A DNA stretch of 64,000 nt from Prosthecobacter vanneervenii (GCF_014203095.1 NZ_JACHIG010000001.1:558001-622000); one strand, 5' to 3'; counted from the first letter of the stretch, positions 1 through 9,652 are shown. Translations and numbers: made by a program. The notes: generated by a model not told the origin, from the sequence alone.

Positions 1-120
1 CCAGCTCATGTCGAGCTGCAGTTCTTCATCCACGCGGCGCATCAGGGCGGGGGAGGCTTTGGCCGGAGAGAGACCGCGCAGCAGGCTCTCGAGTTCGGAG
101 TCGTTCATGTCGTTGTTCAT
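1..120 (-). CDS. Partial gene coupled to the sigma factor (N-terminus only)
   Basis: Only the first 40 codons are in the window; the gene runs off the left edge. The ATG at 120-118 overlaps the stop of the sigma-factor gene in an ATGA arrangement, which points to translational coupling. The visible residues are acidic and hydrophilic, with a short helix-like segment (SELESLLRGLSP). Genes directly following ECF sigma factors often encode an anti-sigma factor, and that is the best guess here. No zinc-binding HxxxCxxC motif or membrane segment is visible in the part present, so the role is an inference from position only. Confidence 0.6.
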   Translation of the reverse strand, partial: MNNDMNDSELESLLRGLSPAKASPALMRRVDEELQLDMSW

Positions 121-695
121 GGCATTGCTTCGGCTGTTGGTTGAGAGAAGGGGAGAATGTTCGGGGCGTGAGAGGGGACAGCGCCGAGGAGGTCGGCACG
201 CAGATGGCTGAGCTTTTTGTGCAGCGCCTGCAGGGCATAGCGGTAGCGGCCGGAGACGGTGTTGATCGACTCCTTGGTCATCGCGGCGATCTCGTTGAAA
301 GTCAGGTCGCCCCAGAGCTTGAGAGTGACCACCTCGCGCTGCTCCTCGGGCAGTGTTTGCAGCGCCTTTTCCACGATGTCAGCCGCCTCCTTCTGCTCTG
401 GCAGCGGATCAAAGGCGGGCGCGTGCTCTCCTGCCACGGCGATCTCGGATTTCGCCTCCCGGTTCACCCGGCGCTGGTCGCTGCGGCGCTGATCCAGCGC
501 GATGGTCCGCACGGCGGCATACAACAGCGGGATGTGGCTGGAGTCCCCGTCAGGAAAGCGCCGCCACCAGCGCACAAAAGCCTGCTGCACCACGTCCTCC
601 GCATCGGCACGAGAGTCCACCAGCTGGCGTGCGTACAGCACCAGCTGTGGAGAGAGCTGCTCAAAGGTTTGTTTCCAGTCAAAGGCGGTTTCCAT
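117..695 (-). CDS. ECF-type RNA polymerase sigma factor
   Basis: This 192-residue protein has the two-domain layout of extracytoplasmic-function sigma factors. Region 2 spans about residues 31-75 and includes DAEDVVQQAFVRWWRR, which would contact the -10 element and core polymerase. Region 4 spans about 115-162, with LPEEQREVVTLKLWGDLTFNEIA and the helix-turn-helix that reads the -35 element. The C-terminal 30 residues are a Pro/Ala-rich tail outside the core fold. The start is the ATG at 695; no Shine-Dalgarno sequence precedes it. It is followed by a gene overlapping by 4 nt, the usual position of a cognate anti-sigma factor. The signal it responds to cannot be told from the sequence. Confidence 0.93.
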   Translation of the reverse strand: METAFDWKQTFEQLSPQLVLYARQLVDSRADAEDVVQQAFVRWWRRFPDGDSSHIPLLYAAVRTIALDQRRSDQRRVNREAKSEIAVAGEHAPAFDPLPEQKEAADIVEKALQTLPEEQREVVTLKLWGDLTFNEIAAMTKESINTVSGRYRYALQALHKKLSHLRADLLGAVPSHAPNILPFSQPTAEAMP

Positions 696-810
696 GCGGG
701 GGCAGGGGGGAGTATGTGAGTATGCTACCCAACAGGCCTAACGCCGCCGGGTCCGGCTATTGTATGCCGAAAACACAGTTTTTTCCACCCCTGAGCCGCC
801 CGCAGCTGCC

Positions 811-1776
811 TCAGGACTTCTCTGGCTCTGCCGCCACAGGAATTCCTGACGGCGTCTTGCCCCAGAAAATGCCATAGACGATGAAGAGCACGCCCACCAC
901 CACCATGAAGGTGGAGAAGAACTGCCCCTTCGTCAGGCCTAGGATGGGCTCAGAGCCGCTGTCCGGCTGCCGCACGCACTCCAGGGAGATGCGGGCGATG
1001 GCGTAGAGGATGAAAAACAGGCCGGTGATGATGCCCTGGCGCATGCGCGGGAAACGCAGGCGGATGAAGGTGAGCGCCGCACTCAGCAGCAGCCCCTCTC
1101 CCAGCGCCTCATAGAGCTGGCTGGGATGACGCGGATGCAGCACGGCCTCCAACTCCGCGATACCACCGCGATGCTGCTCAAAATAGGCGATGATATCCGG
1201 GCTGTGCTGCAGGCCACGCATGTAGATTTCGTGAGCCAGGTTTGGATCACCGCCTTGGGTCACAAAGTCCTGGTGTGTCAATTCGCCTGGAAACTTCATT
1301 GCCCAGGAAACATTTGTCACCCGGCCAAAGAGCTCACCATTGATGAAATTGGCAATGCGGCCCAGGAAGATGCCCAGCGGCGCGCCACACACCAAGGTGT
1401 CTCCGATCCCCACCCAGGAGATCTTATGCTTCCACGAGTACCAAAGGCAGAAGAGCGCCACCCCCGCGATGCCGCCGTGGGCAGACATGCCCCCCTGCAT
1501 CAGCATCAAGAACGACCAAGGTTCATGAATAAAGTGGTCAAAGTCGTAGAGCAGCATGTAGCCCAGACGTCCGCCCACCACGACACCGAAAAGCGCCACC
1601 AGCGTGATGAAATCCGCCACCGCGTCCGGCTTGATCTCTGAGAGTCCGCGCTTTGCCAGCAGCAGCATCACCCGGTAGGTCAGATAAAATCCTGTGACGT
1701 AGGCAAGCCCGTACCAACGCATGGGGGTGTGGAATACAAAAGGACTGAGGTCGTGCAGATAATAGGCCAGCGGCAT
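811..1776 (-). CDS. lgt: Prolipoprotein diacylglyceryl transferase Lgt
   Basis: Lgt transfers diacylglycerol from phosphatidylglycerol to the lipobox cysteine of prolipoproteins in the inner membrane. The protein is polytopic and carries the family signatures: HGG at residues 100-102 and GRIANFINGE at 139-148, with the Arg, Asn and Glu known to be needed in the E. coli enzyme, plus HPSQLYEAL further on. About 50 extra residues lie between the GRIANF motif and HPSQLYE compared with E. coli. I start at the ATG at 1776 (MPLAYYL), which places the first membrane segment normally; an ATG at 1788 is possible, and upstream extensions look spurious. Several lipoproteins in this window would be its substrates. 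Confidence 0.95.
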   Translation of the reverse strand: MPLAYYLHDLSPFVFHTPMRWYGLAYVTGFYLTYRVMLLLAKRGLSEIKPDAVADFITLVALFGVVVGGRLGYMLLYDFDHFIHEPWSFLMLMQGGMSAHGGIAGVALFCLWYSWKHKISWVGIGDTLVCGAPLGIFLGRIANFINGELFGRVTNVSWAMKFPGELTHQDFVTQGGDPNLAHEIYMRGLQHSPDIIAYFEQHRGGIAELEAVLHPRHPSQLYEALGEGLLLSAALTFIRLRFPRMRQGIITGLFFILYAIARISLECVRQPDSGSEPILGLTKGQFFSTFMVVVGVLFIVYGIFWGKTPSGIPVAAEPEKS

Positions 1777-1942
1777 GCACCAAGGCATGAACAGGAGCGG
1801 CCTCCGCACAAGGAACAAAACCATCCAGATGCAGGTCCGCCCTGCGGCGGGGGCGCTGCACATGAGCGGTTCGCGCAAACTATGCCAAAAGACAGCGTGC
1901 AGCCGCCATGCTCCTCCTTTTCATTAGACGCCTCCCATCACC

Positions 1943-2959
1943 ATGCGCCACCGTCTTCTCTTCACGCTTTCGCTTGTGCTTGTCCTTCTGGCCAGCCCGC
2001 CCCTGCGGGCTGGCGGCAAAACCCAGGCGCAAATGCTGGCTGGCATGCCGCGGGAGATCATGGACGCCCTGGCAGGCAGCGGGCGGCCGGACAAAAGCGG
2101 ACTCGTGGGGACCAATCGCCGGGAAGGCTGGATCCATGCCGCTCTGCAACGCGGAGCCATGCTCATGCTCTCCGTCGGCGCGGCGCGGGGAGACAAGTCG
2201 GCGGCCGAGGAGGCCTGGCGCGCCATCGATACGGCGTTTGCCCGGCAAAAGCCGGAGGGCAATTTTGAGAGCGGCTCCTTCCAGGGCAGGACTCAATCCC
2301 GTGGCGATGACCTCTCCGGCACTGCCTTCTGGCTCAGCGAGCTGTGCGAGGCGCTGCTCGTCGTGCGCGAGAGCCCGCTGGCCGATCATTTCAAAGAACG
2401 CATCGACGCCCTGCTGCCCAAGATCAAAAGCGCGGCCCACTGGCTGGCGGCAGGTGAGGCCGAACTGGCCCGTGGTGACTCCAAAGCTCCCAACCGCCTC
2501 TTCTTTGACGCCAAGGCCTTCGGCTTCGCCGCCCTGCTCACGCATGATGAATCACTCGTGCCCGTCTCAAAACGTTTTATCGCCGCCGGGCTGAAGATGC
2601 AGAGGGAGGACGGCGCATTTGACGAGCGCGGTGGCGGCGACACCAGCTACCAGGCAGTGAACTTGCTCAAACTCCAAGTGCTGGCAATGCACCTCCCCGA
2701 TCTCCGCATCGATGAAGTGGTAGCTCGTGGCATGAAATGGGAGCTGGAGCGCATCCTGCCCAGTGGCGAGGTGAGCACCGCTGAAAACACCCGCGTTCGC
2801 CCCGGCGGAGAAACCTTTCTAGGCCACGAGAAAAGCGTCAACTACGGCGAGGTGGTGCTGGCACTGCTCTATTACAGCGCCAGCACGGGGGACAAGGAGG
2901 CCGCAGATGCCGCGGCCCGTGCGTTCAAGTTTGGCAGGGAACTGGCGCGGAAAAGGTAA
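1943..2959 (+). CDS. Exported protein, probable alpha-helical toroid
   Basis: This 338-residue protein starts with a clear signal peptide (hydrophobic core at about 8-18, small residues ending in RAGG near 25). The mature part is alpha-helical with segments such as QKPEGNFESGSF and MQREDGAFDERGGGDTSYQ, which resemble the D-G-x-[FW] turns of squalene-cyclase/prenyltransferase or polysaccharide-lyase alpha/alpha toroids. I do not recognise a defined family and see no certain catalytic residues. It is transcribed away from lgt (167 bp divergent gap) and converges on purH, with a shared hairpin terminator between them. A periplasmic role on glycans is a guess. Confidence 0.75.
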   Translation: MRHRLLFTLSLVLVLLASPPLRAGGKTQAQMLAGMPREIMDALAGSGRPDKSGLVGTNRREGWIHAALQRGAMLMLSVGAARGDKSAAEEAWRAIDTAFARQKPEGNFESGSFQGRTQSRGDDLSGTAFWLSELCEALLVVRESPLADHFKERIDALLPKIKSAAHWLAAGEAELARGDSKAPNRLFFDAKAFGFAALLTHDESLVPVSKRFIAAGLKMQREDGAFDERGGGDTSYQAVNLLKLQVLAMHLPDLRIDEVVARGMKWELERILPSGEVSTAENTRVRPGGETFLGHEKSVNYGEVVLALLYYSASTGDKEAADAAARAFKFGRELARKR

Positions 2960-2960
2960 C

Positions 2961-2985
2961 GCTGGGCCAGGCTCTCTGGCCCAGC
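2961..2985. terminator. Bidirectional hairpin terminator
   Basis: A perfect 10-bp stem (GCTGGGCCAG / CTGGCCCAGC) with a 5-nt loop lies between the convergent ends of the exported-protein gene and purH, 5 nt before the purH stop. A short pyrimidine run (TTTCC) follows on the plus strand. Confidence 0.6.
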
Positions 2986-2989
2986 TTTC

Positions 2990-4528
2990 CTAGTGCAGGA
3001 AGTGGCGAACGCCGGTGAAGCACATCGCCAGCTTGTGCTCGTTGGCGGCCTTGATGACTTCCTCGTCCTTCACCGAGCCGCCGGGCTGGATGGCGGCGGT
3101 GGCACCGGCTTCGGCGGCGGCGATGAGGCCGTCCGGGAAGGGGAACATGGCATCTGAAGCCACCACGCTGCCCTTGAGAGAAAGTCCGGCTTCTTTGGCC
3201 TTCCACACCGCGATGCGGCAGGAGTCCACACGGCTCATCTGACCGGCACCGATGGCCAGCGTGCGGTCATGGGTGGCAAAGACGATGGCGTTGGACTTCA
3301 CGTGCTTCACCACACGCCAGCCGAAGCGCATGGCCTCCAGTTCGTCGCGTGTCGGCGGGCGGATGGTCTTCACCTTGGACTCCAGGTCGTCCAGGCCCAG
3401 CGCACGGGGGTCGCTGTCCATCACCATCACGCCGCCGGGGGCGGAGCGGATGATGGGTTCGCTCAGCGCCTCGGCCACGCCGGGCAGCATCTGGATCAGG
3501 CGCAGGTTCTTTTTCTTCTGCAGCAGCGCGCGGGCGTCTGCGTCAAAGTCCGGGGCGATGATCACGTCCGTGAAGATCTCGGAAATGATGCGGGCCAGGC
3601 CGATGGTCATGCTGCGGTTCACCACGATCACGCCGCCAAAGGGGGCCTGCTTGTCGGTTTCAAAGGCCTTCTGCCAGGCCTCGCGCAGATCCTCGTCCGC
3701 GCAGCCCACGCCGCAGGGGTTGGTGTGCTTGAGGATGGCCACCGTGGGGCGGCGGAATTCCAGCGCGATCTCCGCCGCTGCATGAATGTCCAGCACATTG
3801 GTGTAGCTGAGGTCCTTGCCGTGCAACTTGACGAAGTAGTCGCCAAAGTTGCCATAGAGGGAGGTCTTCTGGTGCGGATTGTCCCCGTAGCGCAGCTCGG
3901 CGTAGAGCGGCAGGCTGAGGTTGAAGGTCTTCTGCGTGGTCTGCTCTTTGTTGAGATACGCGGCGATGGCGGAATCATACGCTCCGGTGCGCTGAAAGAC
4001 CTTGCAGGCAAGGCGTTCGCGGGTGGCCAGCGTGGTGTCGCCGGCATGCTCCTTCATCTCTTCCAGCACTACGGCGTAGTCGGCAGGATCGGTGATCACC
4101 GTGACCCAGCGGTGGTTCTTGGCCGCACTGCGCAGCATGGACGGGCCGCCGATGTCGATGTTTTCGATGGCCTCCTCCAGCGTCACGTCCTTCTTGGCGA
4201 TCGTCTGCTCAAAGGGGTAGAGGTTCACCACCACGAGGTCGATGCAGGGGATGTTGTGCTTCTGGGCGTTCTTCTTGTCCTCGTCATTGTCGCGGCGCTG
4301 CAGCAGGCCGCCGTGCACCTTGGGGTGCAGGGTCTTCACGCGGCCGTCAAACATCTCCGGAAAGCCGGTGTGGTCGGACACATCCGTTACCGTCAGGCCG
4401 CCGTCCTTCAGATGCTTCGAGGTGCCGCCGGTGGAGAGCAGTTCCACTCCCAGCGCCGCCAGTCCTTTGGCAAAGTCAAGCAGGCCGGTTTTATCAGAAA
4501 CAGAAAGCAGAGCGCGGGCGATGGGCAT
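2990..4528 (-). CDS. purH: Bifunctional AICAR formyltransferase / IMP cyclohydrolase PurH
   Basis: PurH catalyses the last two steps of de novo purine synthesis: formylation of AICAR by 10-formyl-THF, then ring closure to IMP. The 512-residue length is typical. The N-terminal IMP cyclohydrolase (MGS-like) domain shows STGGT at 32-36 and [14 protein letters not shown] around 61-74. The C-terminal transformylase domain shows RYGDNPHQ at 213-220 and the catalytic KHTNPCG at 267-273. The start ATG at 4528 gives the usual [16 protein letters not shown]-terminus, and no Shine-Dalgarno sequence is visible. It stands alone, with about 270 bp of non-coding DNA upstream. Confidence 0.98.
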   Translation of the reverse strand: MPIARALLSVSDKTGLLDFAKGLAALGVELLSTGGTSKHLKDGGLTVTDVSDHTGFPEMFDGRVKTLHPKVHGGLLQRRDNDEDKKNAQKHNIPCIDLVVVNLYPFEQTIAKKDVTLEEAIENIDIGGPSMLRSAAKNHRWVTVITDPADYAVVLEEMKEHAGDTTLATRERLACKVFQRTGAYDSAIAAYLNKEQTTQKTFNLSLPLYAELRYGDNPHQKTSLYGNFGDYFVKLHGKDLSYTNVLDIHAAAEIALEFRRPTVAILKHTNPCGVGCADEDLREAWQKAFETDKQAPFGGVIVVNRSMTIGLARIISEIFTDVIIAPDFDADARALLQKKKNLRLIQMLPGVAEALSEPIIRSAPGGVMVMDSDPRALGLDDLESKVKTIRPPTRDELEAMRFGWRVVKHVKSNAIVFATHDRTLAIGAGQMSRVDSCRIAVWKAKEAGLSLKGSVVASDAMFPFPDGLIAAAEAGATAAIQPGGSVKDEEVIKAANEHKLAMCFTGVRHFLH

Positions 4529-4799
4529 GAGCGTGAGTGGGAATGTGTCTTGGGAGAAAAAAGAAGGATTTGGGGAGGGCGGAGTAAAGGGAGAAATCCG
4601 GGGGTGCCAAGCTCAATTCACGAGCCGTTCCTGTGCCGAAAACATGAGAAATATATTGGGGCGAACATGACTTGCGGCACCAGTCATCCCAATAAATGCC
4701 CTAGGCATACAATTAAACATCCATAAACCTTCACCACTGCCCCAGCCACATCCCCAGCTTGCTTCTGAGCGGGCGCGGCTTAGGCCGCTCTGTTTCACC

Positions 4800-5633
4800 T
4801 CACTTGTCCACAAACATCATCGCCAGGATGCTCACGCCATTGAAGATGGCATGCAGGATCATCGGGGCCAGCAGGCAGCCGGTGATTTCATACGCCAGGC
4901 AGAAGAGTACGGCCAGCATCCACAGCGGCAGCAGGCTGCCCACATGCAGGTGGATGATGGCAAACATCAGCGAGGAAGCTAGCGCGGCAAAGGGCGCGTC
5001 GGTGTAGCGTTTCAGCACGCCATACACAAAACCACGAAACATCGTCTCTTCCGCCAGCGGTGCGATCACCACTGCCATCAGCACCACCAGCAGCTTGAAA
5101 CCGATGCCGTCTGACTCCTGAAACGCCTTCACCGTTTCCTGCGGCTCCAGGTCCGGCCAGAAACCCTGCAGCCACGTCTGTGTGGCTGCGGAGGCCAGAT
5201 TGATGGTCAGCAGGATGATCAGGGAAAAAACGCCCACCGTGAACATGATGGAGCGCCAATGCACCTGCTGCAGGCCAAAGAGCTCCGCAGGATTCAGCCC
5301 GCGTAGTTGGAAAAGGTAAAGCAGCAGCCCGGCACAGACGATGAGGTTGAAGATCATGCCCACGATCAGAGTGCTGTCGCTGACTGCCGCGGCCGCTGCT
5401 GCCCCCTCCGCTTTCTGTGGCTGCATGGAGAGGATAAAGACCAGCCCGATGCCTGCCAGCACCAGCAGATCTGGCGCACCATAGGGGCGGGAAAGCACCG
5501 AGCCCTCATGATTCCACGACACCTCCGGGCGCATCTGCCGCAGCATGCGGTAACCAAACAACGCCACAGCCGTGGCCACACTGACATAGACAGCCAGATC
5601 GTGCAGGACTCCGTATGAGTAAACGTCCAGCAT
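4800..5633 (-). CDS. CPBP-family intramembrane metalloprotease
   Basis: This 277-residue polytopic membrane protein belongs to the CAAX protease/bacteriocin-processing (Abi, CPBP) family. The conserved motifs are present: EETMFRG (E195, E196, R200), FAIIHLH (H228) and a C-terminal HAIFNG (H261, N265), which in homologues line an intramembrane active site. It starts 2 nt after the stop of sppA, so the two are an operon and probably translationally coupled. Pairing with a signal peptide peptidase suggests a role in membrane protein or peptide turnover. The substrate is unknown. Confidence 0.88.
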   Translation of the reverse strand: MLDVYSYGVLHDLAVYVSVATAVALFGYRMLRQMRPEVSWNHEGSVLSRPYGAPDLLVLAGIGLVFILSMQPQKAEGAAAAAAVSDSTLIVGMIFNLIVCAGLLLYLFQLRGLNPAELFGLQQVHWRSIMFTVGVFSLIILLTINLASAATQTWLQGFWPDLEPQETVKAFQESDGIGFKLLVVLMAVVIAPLAEETMFRGFVYGVLKRYTDAPFAALASSLMFAIIHLHVGSLLPLWMLAVLFCLAYEITGCLLAPMILHAIFNGVSILAMMFVDK

Positions 5634-5635
5634 GA

Positions 5636-6676
5636 TCAGTGGGCAAAGCTGGGTGGCAGGTAGTAGGGCACACCTGGCAGCAGCTTGGGCATGAGGCTGC
5701 TGCTCACATCCAGCTGCACCTTGGCGGGCTGCGCGCCAGCTTTGGCGGAGGCCATGCTGAAGGCCTCAAAAAAGCTCACTTCATGGCGGTACTTCACCAC
5801 GGTGGCATCGGTGGTCTTGCCCAGCGTGCGTGCCAGCGCGTAGGCGTCCTCCACGTAACCAATCTGGTCCACCAGCTTGGCGGCCAGAGCCTCGCGCCCC
5901 GTCACCACACGGCCGTCGGCCACGGTGCTCTTGAGCTGATCCTTGGGCACGCCGCGTGCCTCAGACACGATGCCGAGGAAGCGGTCATACATCGACATGA
6001 CCAGATGCTGCACATAGGCTTTTTCATCCTCGCGCATGGGGCGTGCGCCGCTCAGGGAGTCTTTGAAGGCACCGCTGGTAAAGGCGTTCATGGACAGGCC
6101 CACTTTGCCAAAGAGCTCGCTATAATTCATTGTCTCAATGATAACGCCGATGCTGGCGGTCAGCGTCGTCTCGCTGGCCACGATCTTGCTCGCACCGCAG
6201 GACACGTAGTAGCCGCCGGAGGCCGCCATGGCGTCCATATACACCACCACCGGCTTCTCCTTGGACGCCTTCTTCACCGCATTGTAAAGAATGTCCGAGG
6301 CCGTGACCTCACCGCCGGGAGAGTTGATGCGCAGCACGATGGCCTTCACGTTCTTGTCCCCCACGGCCTGCTCCAAAGCATTCTTGATGCTCTCCACGCT
6401 CGGCATCGCCTCGGCAAAGAGGCCGCTCATGCTCATGGAGGAAATCACCCCCTCCAGGTCGATGTGCACGATCTTGTCCTGCGTGGTTTTCTTGGAGGAC
6501 TCCACGGTGACTTCGTGCAGCTTGCGCTTGGGCTTGGCTGCAGTCGTCACCAGGCCCGTGTCCGCGTTCACGTCAAAGTCCAGCTTGCTCATAAAAAGGC
6601 CCACATTCAGCCCCAGGCTGACGATGAGCCCGAGCAGCAGCAGCACGATCAGGCATCCATAGGATTTGTTGCTCAT
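5636..6676 (-). CDS. sppA: Signal peptide peptidase SppA, short form
   Basis: SppA is a membrane-anchored Ser-Lys protease that degrades cleaved signal peptides. The 346-residue length matches the short (single-domain) class. A transmembrane anchor lies at about residues 8-30. The ClpP-like fold shows RINSPGG at 116-122, AASGGYY with the nucleophile S153, and GAFKDS with the general base K205. It is the first gene of a two-gene operon with the CPBP protease downstream and sits 74 bp after the AsmA-like gene. An extended basic stretch (about 48-70) between the anchor and the catalytic domain is not remarkable for the family. Confidence 0.95.
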   Translation of the reverse strand: MSNKSYGCLIVLLLLGLIVSLGLNVGLFMSKLDFDVNADTGLVTTAAKPKRKLHEVTVESSKKTTQDKIVHIDLEGVISSMSMSGLFAEAMPSVESIKNALEQAVGDKNVKAIVLRINSPGGEVTASDILYNAVKKASKEKPVVVYMDAMAASGGYYVSCGASKIVASETTLTASIGVIIETMNYSELFGKVGLSMNAFTSGAFKDSLSGARPMREDEKAYVQHLVMSMYDRFLGIVSEARGVPKDQLKSTVADGRVVTGREALAAKLVDQIGYVEDAYALARTLGKTTDATVVKYRHEVSFFEAFSMASAKAGAQPAKVQLDVSSSLMPKLLPGVPYYLPPSFAH

Positions 6677-6750
6677 AGTGCGCGGATGCTACGCGGCAGC
6701 CCCCGCCTTGCCAAGCGCTCAAGAGACAAATTCTCCTGCTATTTCACCCG

Positions 6751-8160
6751 CTACTTGAACAGCCCTTTAAAGGTATTGATGAGTCCCTTGGCCTTGTTTT
6801 CAAGATCGTCACCGATGATGTTGTTAAGCTTCTTCACAATATCCGGCGTCACCTGCGGGTGAGAAAGGGAACCGGTGACGGTGAGATCAAAGCTCAGGCG
6901 CCCACGGCTGTCTGACAGCAGCCCCACCACAAACTGGGATACAGCGCTGCCGAGCCCGCGGCTGGCGATGCCCTGCATGAGACTGTGCTTGAGCGCATCT
7001 CCGCACGAAAGACGCGTCAGCAGCCCCTGCTGGTCTTTGGCAAAGTCCATCCATGACTCGCGCTTGATGGTGTATTCGTAATCTGGCAGGACAAACTGCG
7101 TGTCGTCCAGAAAACGCATGATCTGCTCACGATAGAGCACATGCGCATGCACATCCTGCGCCAGCGTGCCGCCGATGCGCACCGCGCTGATATCGATGCC
7201 ATACTTCATGAGCTTGTCCAGGTGCTGACCGGCGGTCTCACCGATCGTCAGGTTTCCGCCGATGGTGGAACCACGGTCGATCGTGAGATTCAGATCCGCC
7301 GCAGGCGACCATAGCATGGTGGCAGGGTCCACCGGATTCACATCGCCCTCGCCATGCAGCGTCATGTCAGCAAAGCGCACCTGCCGCACCTGCCCGCCGA
7401 TCTTGGTCACGCCATCCACCACCGCCTTGGCTGCCAGCCGAAGGTGCAGGCGGTTGTGCGCCATGAGGTCGTTTGGATCGATGTCGATGTCCGTAAAGGA
7501 GAGGCTGAAGTCGCTCACGTCCGCATTGAACTGCGACTCCGCACCGCTATTGGAGATGCGAAAGTGAGCCTGCTCGATGCTGATCTCCTGCAGGCCCACA
7601 CGCTGCGCCTTGCCCTTGGGTGGTGCAGGGTCGGCAGGCGGCGCAGGCTGCACGGGGATGGCCCGAGGCACCTCCTCCTGCGGTGGCACCTGCGGGGGCG
7701 GCATCTGCGCCAGCTTTTCTGGGGAGGGAAGAAAGAGCCGCTGCAGGGAGCTGCCCTCCTGCGGGCTGATGCGCTCATCCACATACACACCGATAAAGCG
7801 CAGCACCCTTGGCTCAAACTGCCTGCGCCAAAGAGCATTCGGCTCCAACTCCAGGTAGGCCATCTCGATCTTCACGTCGGCGTTTTCCAGTGGCGGGCGG
7901 GAGGCCAGTGGGGTGCCTGCGTGCGGGTCGCGCTGCGCCAGCTTGATGCCCGAAAGGCGCAGGCTAGGCGGCCAGGTGAAGACGGAAAGCGTCACATCCT
8001 GCAGGTCCGCACGGGCATTGATCGCCTTTTCCGTGATCTGCACGAGCCGCTCTCTGCTCACATACTGGCGCAGCCACCACACACCCCCCAGGGGTGCCGC
8101 CACCGCGAGCAGCAGTCCCAGGCCGACGAGGATGAGCAGGATGCGGGAGATCTTCTTCAT
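6751..8160 (-). CDS. AsmA-like membrane-anchored protein
   Basis: This protein of about 469 residues has an N-terminal transmembrane helix and a long beta-rich periplasmic part, the layout of AsmA/DUF748-type proteins. Recognisable pieces are the opening ITEKAINARADLQDVTLSVFTWPPSLRLSGIK-type beta strands (about 35-70), a proline-rich linker near 140-170, and a C-terminal LSFDLTVTGSLSHPQVTPDI segment typical of AsmA C-termini. AsmA-like proteins are thought to bridge membranes and move lipid. The start is uncertain: the ATG at 8160 (MKKISRI) is preferred because it precedes the basic-hydrophobic anchor, with ATGs at 8172 and 8184 also in frame. Confidence 0.7.
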   Translation of the reverse strand: MKKISRILLILVGLGLLLAVAAPLGGVWWLRQYVSRERLVQITEKAINARADLQDVTLSVFTWPPSLRLSGIKLAQRDPHAGTPLASRPPLENADVKIEMAYLELEPNALWRRQFEPRVLRFIGVYVDERISPQEGSSLQRLFLPSPEKLAQMPPPQVPPQEEVPRAIPVQPAPPADPAPPKGKAQRVGLQEISIEQAHFRISNSGAESQFNADVSDFSLSFTDIDIDPNDLMAHNRLHLRLAAKAVVDGVTKIGGQVRQVRFADMTLHGEGDVNPVDPATMLWSPAADLNLTIDRGSTIGGNLTIGETAGQHLDKLMKYGIDISAVRIGGTLAQDVHAHVLYREQIMRFLDDTQFVLPDYEYTIKRESWMDFAKDQQGLLTRLSCGDALKHSLMQGIASRGLGSAVSQFVVGLLSDSRGRLSFDLTVTGSLSHPQVTPDIVKKLNNIIGDDLENKAKGLINTFKGLFK

Positions 8161-8188
8161 GGCTCCGAGCATAAACAACAGCACCGCA

Positions 8189-8220
8189 TTTGGAAATTTG
8201 AGATTTGAAATTTGAATTGG
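8189..8220. repeat. Short AT-rich iterated ATTTGAAATTTGA repeat
   Basis: In the divergent gap between the AsmA-like gene and gltX, the motif GAAATTTGA/GATTTGAAATTTGAA is iterated about three times. The composition is strikingly AT-rich against a GC-rich background. I recall similar snippets from intergenic DNA of Planctomycetes/Verrucomicrobia, but cannot verify this here. Confidence 0.5.
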
Positions 8221-8287
8221 CGAATCCCGGCTATTGTCTCCGCCCCTTACGAGCGGGCAGGATTGCCCGCACTACCACCTTCCACCC

Positions 8288-9610
8288 ATGTCCATTCGCG
8301 TCCGCTTTGCTCCTTCCCCCACCGGTGACCTCCACGTCGGAGGTGCCCGCACGGCCCTCTTCAACTGGCTCATGGCCCGCAAGGAAGGCGGCACCTTCAT
8401 CCTCCGCGTGGAAGACACCGACGGCGCACGCAACACCGCCGAAGCCGCCGCTGGCATCATCAAAGGCCTGCGCTGGCTGGGCCTGGACTGGGACGAAGGC
8501 CCCGAGGCTGGCGGCGACTGCGGCCCCTACTTCCAGAGCCAGCGCAAGCACATCTACGACGCCTACTTCAAGAAGCTGGAAGACGCAGGCCGCGTCTATG
8601 CCGAGCCCGATGGCGCGCAGCGTTTCAAATTTAGCCGCACCGCCATCACCGTGCACGATCTGGTGTGCGGAGACGTGACCTTTGCCCCCACCGAGGAGCC
8701 GGACATGACCATCCGCCGCCCGGACGGCAGCTACATCTTCCACTTTGTGAACGTGGTGGACGACATCGAAATGCGCATGACGCACGTCCTGCGCGGCGAA
8801 GACCACCTCTCCAACACCTGGAAGCACATCGACCTCTTCAACGCCTTCGGTGCCACCCCGCCCACCTACGCCCACATCCCGCTGATCCTGAACCCGGACG
8901 GCACCAAGATGAGCAAGCGCGATGCCGGCAGCGCCATTGAGCACAGCTACATGAACGCCGGCTTTCTGCCCGACGCCGTGTTCAACTACCTCTGCATGCT
9001 CGGCTGGACCCCCAAGGCCGAGAGCGAAAAGCTCAGCCGCGAGCAGCTCACCGCGCTCTTTGACGCCAGCTCCATCCACAGCAGCAACGCCAAGTTTGAC
9101 CTCAAAAAGGCCCAGTGGTTCAACGCGCAGTACCTCCGCGAGCTCAGCCCCGATGCTTTGCTGGCAAGCGCCCGCCGCTTCCTCACCGACGCAGGCCTGT
9201 CATGGTCCGATGACGCCATGGCCGCCGCCGCCGTGCACAGCGTGCGCGAAAAGGTGAGCCTCCTCACCGAGTTTCCTGAATGGGTACATTACTTCTTCCG
9301 CGAGGACTACCCTTTCGAGGCGGATGTGGTGACCAAGCTCAAAGCCAAGCCCGAAAACCCGGGCCTCCTCAAAGCTGCCAGCGAGCACCTCGCACAGGCT
9401 GCTGAATGGACTGAGCAAAGCGTCCACGATGCCGTCGAAGCAGCTGCGAAGGCGCTGAACGTGAAGCCGGGCGCGATGATGCCCCTCCTCCGCTTCGCCC
9501 TCAGCGGGCAGTCCCGCGGCCCAGGTGTGACGACCATCGCGCACCTCATCGGCAAGGAAAAGGCTCTGGCGCGGATTCAGCGTGCGCTGAGTGAGGTGCT
9601 GGGAGCTTGA
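8288..9610 (+). CDS. gltX: Glutamyl-tRNA synthetase
   Basis: This class I aminoacyl-tRNA synthetase charges tRNA-Glu. The N-terminus MSIRVRFAPSPTGDLHVGG carries the HIGH-type motif (HVGG, 16-19), RVEDTD follows at 40-45, and the KMSKR loop is at 207-211. RGEDHLSNT and NYLCMLGW are further family signatures. At 440 residues it is short. The stretch after GRVYAE (about 102-112) goes straight into RFKFSR, so the CFCT-to-YDGRC segment of ordinary GluRS, including its zinc-binding cysteines, is missing. The start at 8288 is fixed by the conserved N-terminus. A second GluRS elsewhere in the genome cannot be excluded. Confidence 0.95.
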   Translation: MSIRVRFAPSPTGDLHVGGARTALFNWLMARKEGGTFILRVEDTDGARNTAEAAAGIIKGLRWLGLDWDEGPEAGGDCGPYFQSQRKHIYDAYFKKLEDAGRVYAEPDGAQRFKFSRTAITVHDLVCGDVTFAPTEEPDMTIRRPDGSYIFHFVNVVDDIEMRMTHVLRGEDHLSNTWKHIDLFNAFGATPPTYAHIPLILNPDGTKMSKRDAGSAIEHSYMNAGFLPDAVFNYLCMLGWTPKAESEKLSREQLTALFDASSIHSSNAKFDLKKAQWFNAQYLRELSPDALLASARRFLTDAGLSWSDDAMAAAAVHSVREKVSLLTEFPEWVHYFFREDYPFEADVVTKLKAKPENPGLLKAASEHLAQAAEWTEQSVHDAVEAAAKALNVKPGAMMPLLRFALSGQSRGPGVTTIAHLIGKEKALARIQRALSEVLGA

Positions 9611-9652
9611 TTGGTTTTTCTTTGCGAAGAATCGAGTGTTCTGGCTGGAGGC

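Noticed and set aside
4529..4799. Possible small RNA or gene in the 270-bp gap before purH
   Set aside because: No tRNA-like fold, RNA motif or convincing small open frame was visible.
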